Assembly (NCBI GenBank): GCA_937138675.1
Contig: CAKZPG010000045.1
Location: 1-56,999, forward strand
DNA: 56,999 nucleotides
Direction: 5' to 3'
Source of the DNA: an uncultured archaeon
GTDB taxonomy: Archaea > Halobacteriota > Halobacteria > Halobacteriales > Haloferacaceae
Part shown: positions 53,055 to 56,999 of the stretch, piece after piece
How the letters are laid out: each line of letters begins with the position of its first letter
Position numbering within the stretch: position 1 is the first letter of the stretch
The notes under the pieces: generated by a model
Database searches by the model: none
What the model was told of the DNA's origin: nothing
What the model saw: only the letters and a program-made list of their open reading frames with translations
Program-made: the position numbers and the translations under genes

Positions 53055-54086
53055 ATGAATATGCTCGTCGACGGCCAGTGGACCCGAGACGCCTACGAGA
53101 GTACGAACGAAGACGGCGAGTTCGAACGCTCCGAGACCTCCTTTCGGTCCTACGTCGAGGGTGTCCCGCCCGAAGTCCGCGGCTGGGGCGACCCCGACGC
53201 CCCGGCGTCTTTTCCAGTCGAATCTGATCGGTATCATCTCTACATCTCGCGGGCATGCCCGTGGGCTCACCGCACGGCGCTCGTCCGTCGGCTGGCGGGG
53301 CTTGACGACATTATCTCTCTGTCTGTCGTTGAGCCCGAGCGGTACGACGAAGGCTGGCAGTTCTCCGACGAATATCCCGACCCAATCAACAGCTTCGACA
53401 GCCTCTACGAGACGTACGCTCACGCTGACCCGGACTACACCGGGCGCGTCACCGTCCCAGTCCTCTACGATCGCGCGACGGAGACGGTCGTCAACAACGA
53501 GAGCGCGGAGATCATGCGGATGCTCGACGTGGGTTTTCACAGCCTCGGGAACGGTGTCGACCTCTACCCCGAGGGCGTGCGCAAGGAGGTTGACGATCTC
53601 ATCGACGAGATGTACGAACCGGTGAACAACGGCGTTTATCGCGCCGGATTCGCCGACTCGCAGGCGGCCTACGACGAGGCTGTCGACGACCTGTTCGCGA
53701 CACTCGACCGCTTCGAGGAGCTTCTCGGTGAGCGGCGCTATCTGGCTGGCGAGACGCTGACGGAGGCCGACCTCGCACTGTTTCCGACACTTGTTCGTTT
53801 CGACCACGTATACCACGTCCATTTCAAATGTAACCGGCGGGCAATCCACGAGTACCCAAACCTCTGGAACTACACGAAGGAGCTCTTCCAGCTTCCAGGG
53901 GTCGCGGAGACGGTGAACACCAACCACGTCACCCGGCACTACTACAGGAGTCACGGTAGCGTGAATCCAAAGCGCCTCGTCCCGACCGGCCCGGAGATTG
54001 ACTTCAGTGCGCCACACGACCGCGACCGGCTGGCGGGTGGCCCGCCCGCCGACCTTGTCGACGGGGCGGCGCCCGCTGACGACTGA
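53055..54086 (+). CDS. Glutathione S-transferase family protein, glutathionyl-hydroquinone reductase type
   Basis: A 343-residue Xi-class GST (ECM4-like). Marks are the N-terminal catalytic SRACPWAHRTALVRRLAGL (Cys near residue 69), VTVPVLYDRATETVVNNESA (about 133-152), GERRYLAGETLTEADLALFP (about 228-247) and a final GVAETVNTNHVTRHYYRSH. These enzymes reduce glutathionyl-quinones; haloarchaea use gamma-glutamylcysteine, so the actual thiol may differ. Acts in the cytoplasm against quinone stress. The ATG at 53055 or the one six bases on is the start. Confidence 0.9.
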   Translation: MNMLVDGQWTRDAYESTNEDGEFERSETSFRSYVEGVPPEVRGWGDPDAPASFPVESDRYHLYISRACPWAHRTALVRRLAGLDDIISLSVVEPERYDEGWQFSDEYPDPINSFDSLYETYAHADPDYTGRVTVPVLYDRATETVVNNESAEIMRMLDVGFHSLGNGVDLYPEGVRKEVDDLIDEMYEPVNNGVYRAGFADSQAAYDEAVDDLFATLDRFEELLGERRYLAGETLTEADLALFPTLVRFDHVYHVHFKCNRRAIHEYPNLWNYTKELFQLPGVAETVNTNHVTRHYYRSHGSVNPKRLVPTGPEIDFSAPHDRDRLAGGPPADLVDGAAPADD

Positions 54087-54164
54087 CGAGGCCCCACCCG
54101 CGTCGACAAGCGACGCGCGATACGCCGGCGATGCCCATTTGTCTCACCCGATCGTAACCTATCC

Positions 54165-55238
54165 GTGTCGCCCCTTGACCGTCTCCGTGGTGTCCTCACG
54201 CCCTCGCCGCGGGTCGTCGACTGGTCGCTCCTTGCGCTGACGACCGGGGCGCTCACCACCGGCATCGTGAGCCTCGGGACCGGTCACCCGTCGGGCGCTC
54301 TCCTCTTCATCGGCCACGGCGCCCTCGGCGTCGCCCTCGCAGCCGTCCTTGCCGTGAAACTCCGGCGCGTCCGGCACCGCGTCACTGACCGACGGCTCTG
54401 GGACCCCGCGACGCCCTTCTCCATCCTGACCGCCGTCGTCGTTCTTAGTGCACTTGGGACGGGCACGGCGTGGGCGTTCGGGGCCGAACTGCCGCTGTGG
54501 GGCTGGACACTTCTCAACCTTCATATCGGCCTCGGGCTGCTGGCTGTGCCGCTCGTTCTCATCCACCTCCGTGCGCGGTACCGCCCACTCCGGCGCCGGG
54601 ACGTCGACGGCCGGCGCGACGCGCTCCGGTACGCGGGACTGCTCCTCGCCGGCGCTGTCGCCGTCCGGGGCGAATCGCTGGTTGCGCGGGCGCTCGACAC
54701 GCCGGCAGCGCGGGCGCGGTTCACCGGGTCGCGGCCTACCGACGGTGAGGGCAACGACTCGTTCCCCGTCACCTCGTGGGTCGCGGACGACCCGGCCCCG
54801 GTCGACCACGAGATGTGGCATCTCCGGGTCGACGGTCTTGTCGAGGAGCCACTCGCTCTCGCGCACGCTGACCTCTCGCCCAACGTCACCGACCGCGCGC
54901 TCCTTGACTGTACGAGCGGGTGGTACACGGAACAGGAGTGGCAGGGGGTGCGCCTCGGCAACCTGCTCTCCGAGGCGGGCGTGCGCGACGAGGGCCGGTG
55001 GGTGACGGTATGGTCAGTCACCGGCTACCGATGGTCGTTCCCGCTCGTGGAGGCCCGAGAGATGCTCCTCGCGACGGCCGTCGGCGGCGAGCCGCTAAGC
55101 CATGGTCACGGCGCGCCGCTCCGCCTCGTCGCGCCCGACCGCCGAGGATTTCAGTGGGTGAAGTGGGTCGAACGGGTTGAAGTCAGGCGACGACGGGACG
55201 CGACTCAGTACCTCGCAACGCTCGTGAGCGGCCTGTGA
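54165..55238 (+). CDS. Membrane-fused molybdopterin-dependent oxidoreductase
   Basis: A 357-residue fusion. The first 175 residues hold four to five membrane helices (VVDWSLLALTTGALTTGIVS, then LLFIGHGALGVALAAVLAV, FSILTAVVVLSALGTGTAWA and LNLHIGLGLLAVPLVLIHLR). Conserved His in IGHGAL, LNLHIG and LIHLR could ligate heme b. The rest is a sulfite-oxidase/YedY-type Moco domain: WHLRVDGLVEEPLALAHADL, the catalytic Cys in LLDCTSGWYTEQEWQGV, then SVTGYRWSFPL and GHGAPLRLVAPDRRGFQWVK. It probably moves electrons between a surface substrate and the quinone pool. Start GTG. Confidence 0.88.
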   Translation: MSPLDRLRGVLTPSPRVVDWSLLALTTGALTTGIVSLGTGHPSGALLFIGHGALGVALAAVLAVKLRRVRHRVTDRRLWDPATPFSILTAVVVLSALGTGTAWAFGAELPLWGWTLLNLHIGLGLLAVPLVLIHLRARYRPLRRRDVDGRRDALRYAGLLLAGAVAVRGESLVARALDTPAARARFTGSRPTDGEGNDSFPVTSWVADDPAPVDHEMWHLRVDGLVEEPLALAHADLSPNVTDRALLDCTSGWYTEQEWQGVRLGNLLSEAGVRDEGRWVTVWSVTGYRWSFPLVEAREMLLATAVGGEPLSHGHGAPLRLVAPDRRGFQWVKWVERVEVRRRRDATQYLATLVSGL

Positions 55239-55241
55239 CGC

Positions 55242-55988
55242 TCACCGCAGGTCGCCGCTCCGGATTGCCCGCTCGGCGTATTCCCGGGCGGCGTCGGCGT
55301 CGACCCGTTCGGCGATGCCCTGCAACTCCACGTCGCTCCGCCCAGCGAGCGACCGCGCGTGGGCCGTCATCGCCGGTATCGCCCGCACGACGTTGTCTAT
55401 CACCGGCACGGTCGCGGCCTCGGCCGACCGCGAGAGCGGGTTGAGGTCGACCACTATCTCCGATTTCCCCGTCTTTGCGAGCGCTGCGGCACGGTCGCCG
55501 TCCTCGAGCGGGACGAGGACGACGTCGGCGGCGGCGATGCCGTCGGCGTCCACCCGCGCGCGGTCGTGGTCGAGCCCCGGGACGGTGGCGTCACCGGCGA
55601 GGCCTTTCACCTTGTCGACGCCGTTATCACGCAGGTGTGCGGCGATGCGCTCTATCCGCTTCTCGGTGCGGTGAAAGAGGTTCACCTCGACGTCGGCATC
55701 GGTCGCCCGTGCGAGGTCACCGACCGCCCTGGGGACGAGGGCGGCGACGTTCCCGTTGACTGATATCACCGGGTGGTCGGCGCCGAGCATGAGCGCCGCA
55801 GCGGCGCGTTCGGCCCGCGCCGCGGACTCGATCGTTCGTTCGCCCAGAAGGTAGTCGAACGTCTCACCTCGCCCCTGTGCGACTAGCCCCGCGTGACTCG
55901 TGAGCCCTCGCTTGACCCCCTCGACGATACGCTCGCGTGTCACCAGCGACGTGTGGCGGGGGTGGCTCTCCGGCACGTCCTCGCTCAT
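55242..55988 (-). CDS. 4-phosphopantoate--beta-alanine ligase (phosphopantothenate synthetase)
   Basis: A 248-residue archaeal enzyme joining 4-phosphopantoate and beta-alanine with ATP to give 4-phosphopantothenate. Typical segments are HTSLVTRERIVEGVKRGLTS, HPVISVNGNVAALVPRAVGD (about residues 71-90), then VEVNLFHRTEKRIERIAAHL and ADVVLVPLEDGDRAAALAKT, VVDLNPLSRSAE. The ATG giving MSEDVPESHP is chosen by family length. It lies 23 bases behind pantoate kinase, with which it forms the archaeal route to CoA. Confidence 0.9.
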   Translation of the reverse strand: MSEDVPESHPRHTSLVTRERIVEGVKRGLTSHAGLVAQGRGETFDYLLGERTIESAARAERAAAALMLGADHPVISVNGNVAALVPRAVGDLARATDADVEVNLFHRTEKRIERIAAHLRDNGVDKVKGLAGDATVPGLDHDRARVDADGIAAADVVLVPLEDGDRAAALAKTGKSEIVVDLNPLSRSAEAATVPVIDNVVRAIPAMTAHARSLAGRSDVELQGIAERVDADAAREYAERAIRSGDLR

Positions 55989-56011
55989 CGCTGGCGCTGG
56001 GTCGCCAGCCC

Positions 56012-56866
56012 TCAAAAGTCGTCCGTCCCGTCGACAGTCTTGAGATGCGCCCCGCCCGCGACCCGTGCCGACTCGGGGTCTAAGCCCGCGTTGGAGAGCG
56101 CCCGCCCAACACCAAAGACGGTGTGGCCGAGCATCGCCATCGTCGCGTGCCCGCCGGCGTCGGCCACCCGCGCGACGGCCTTCCGGACCCGGTCGGTCGC
56201 TAGCCCCGCCGCGCACGCGAACCGCCACGACTCACGGACGAACGCCGACAGGGCCGGCTCGGCACGCAGTTCCGTGAGCGCACGCTCGCCTGCCGCGGTC
56301 AGCCGGTCGGTGTCGCCGCCGAGTACCGACTCGGTCGACAGATCACCGAAGACCACCCACTCGACACGAGTCTCCCGCGGGATCGTGAGTGCGTCTATCC
56401 GGCCATGGTCCGGATCCCCTGGGTCGAGACGGACCGGCGCGCCACCGCGAGCCTGCGCCACCACATCTCCCAAGCCGGTGCCCGCAGTCACCTCCGCGGC
56501 GTGGGCGACGCTCACTAAGTCGTCGACGGTTCGTGCGGTTGGGAGAAGCGCGTTCGTCGCCAGTGCCGTGCCGAGCGCCGCCGCTCCGGAGACGCCAAAG
56601 CCAGTTCCAACCGGCAACTCGCTCGTCAGCTCCACCTGGATTGGGGGCGCGTTGAGGGACGAAAGCACCCGGGCGACGGGCGCGACTGCCGCTGGCTCAC
56701 CGTTGAGCCAGACCCCGGGCTCGCCGTCGGTTGAGGCCGCCGTCTCGACGCCGCGCGCGAGCGTCAGTCCCGCGCCGCGCGATCCCGCGACCCGCGGGTC
56801 CGGATCGGGGTATACACCGAAGAAGCCGGTGAGGTGACCGGGAACGAACGCTCGTGCGGTCGGCAT
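56012..56866 (-). CDS. Pantoate kinase
   Basis: A 284-residue GHMP-superfamily kinase phosphorylating pantoate in the archaeal CoA pathway. Marks are the start FVPGHLTGFFGVYPDPDP, the ATP loop LPVGTGFGVSGAAALGTALA (about residues 86-105), then SVAHAAEVTAGTGLGDVVAQ (about 123-142) and a final GGHATMAMLGHTVFGVGRA. It starts from an ATG and is followed by phosphopantothenate synthetase on the same strand, so the two probably form an operon. Confidence 0.9.
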   Translation of the reverse strand: MPTARAFVPGHLTGFFGVYPDPDPRVAGSRGAGLTLARGVETAASTDGEPGVWLNGEPAAVAPVARVLSSLNAPPIQVELTSELPVGTGFGVSGAAALGTALATNALLPTARTVDDLVSVAHAAEVTAGTGLGDVVAQARGGAPVRLDPGDPDHGRIDALTIPRETRVEWVVFGDLSTESVLGGDTDRLTAAGERALTELRAEPALSAFVRESWRFACAAGLATDRVRKAVARVADAGGHATMAMLGHTVFGVGRALSNAGLDPESARVAGGAHLKTVDGTDDF

Positions 56867-56966
56867 GCCACCGACATTGGGTCGGGTACTCCTAAACCCG
56901 TCGTCAGGGGTTGAACGCGACGTTTGTCACCGTATCGAGTGCGCCTATCTTGATTCAGCGAGAGAA

Positions 56967-56999
56967 TCCCGCCGTTCACGGCGGGCGTGAATCGCGTAA
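56967..56999. mobile_element. Hairpin end of an IS200/IS605-type element, cut by the window
   Basis: CCCGCCGT (56968-56975) and ACGGCGGG (56978-56985) form a perfect hairpin with a TC loop, followed by CGTGAATCGCGTAA. Similar hairpin ends with a GTGAATC flank occur in haloarchaeal TnpB elements, by memory. The element itself, if present, lies beyond the window. Orientation is not known. Confidence 0.4.

Overview
The window looks like a chromosomal segment of an extremely halophilic archaeon (class Halobacteria). The supporting signs are high GC, uniformly acidic proteins, A/T-rich TATA-like boxes about 25-30 nt in front of start codons with little or no leader, a Tat-type lipoprotein signal, a PGF-CTERM surface anchor, and archaeal information-processing genes (rpoP, L37Ae, prefoldin, KEOPS Pcc1, TruD, Pth2, split GMP synthase). 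I do not assign a genus.

Layout. (1) 1-14.2 kb is a glycerol block: two glycerol kinase paralogues, a FKBP-type isomerase, a Cdc6-like ATPase and a GlpX-like membrane protein on the minus strand. These are followed on the plus strand by glpABC (anaerobic-type glycerol-3-phosphate dehydrogenase), PEP carboxylase and methylglyoxal synthase. Together they would take up and phosphorylate glycerol, oxidise it to DHAP, feed oxaloacetate, and vent excess DHAP as methylglyoxal. (2) 14.4-30.2 kb is an uptake and amide-hydrolysis region: a PGF-CTERM substrate-binding protein, an M20 amidohydrolase, a complete peptide-type ABC transporter (order C-D-F-B-A), a thioredoxin-like protein, a cupredoxin-fold lipoprotein without copper ligands, an N-carbamoylase-type hydrolase and an amidase. 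It is interrupted by decayed DNA: TnpB remnants, a frameshifted membrane protein and a radical-SAM/SPASM C-terminal remnant. (3) 30.2-38.2 kb holds mixed metabolic enzymes: HAD phosphatase, alpha/beta hydrolase, acyl-CoA dehydrogenase, LarB, an FMN-dependent 2-hydroxyacid oxidase, PPC-domain, MOSC and CMD-family proteins. (4) 38.7-47.5 kb is a housekeeping region with several small unrecognised proteins, tRNA-Ser(CGA), guaA subunit A, a DUF2070 membrane protein and the conserved archaeal cluster L37Ae-rpoP-pcc1-prefoldin beta-DUF3194, then DUF2103, truD and pth2. (5) 47.6-56.9 kb contains a rhodanese, a dCTP deaminase interrupted by a 482-residue intein, a ThiR-like regulator, a frameshifted methyltransferase, an iron-dependent alcohol dehydrogenase, a GST-family reductase, a membrane-fused molybdopterin oxidoreductase, and the archaeal pantothenate pair (4-phosphopantoate-beta-alanine ligase and pantoate kinase).

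Both window edges carry hairpins that resemble the ends of IS200/IS605 (IS1341-type, TnpB) elements. At the left edge the hairpin series looks like a TnpB omega-RNA scaffold, and a 14-base piece of it recurs near 18.04 kb. The most striking single object is the dcd intein, which carries a two-motif LAGLIDADG endonuclease and an XRE-like helix-turn-helix segment and has Ser in place of the usual penultimate His. Other points worth following up are the cysteine-free ribosomal protein L37Ae, the ligand-less cupredoxin, the ATGA/GTGA mini-frame between glpB and glpC, and an orphan LarB beside a lactate-oxidase-like enzyme. I do not see a CRISPR array, a complete insertion sequence or a recognisable new defence system.
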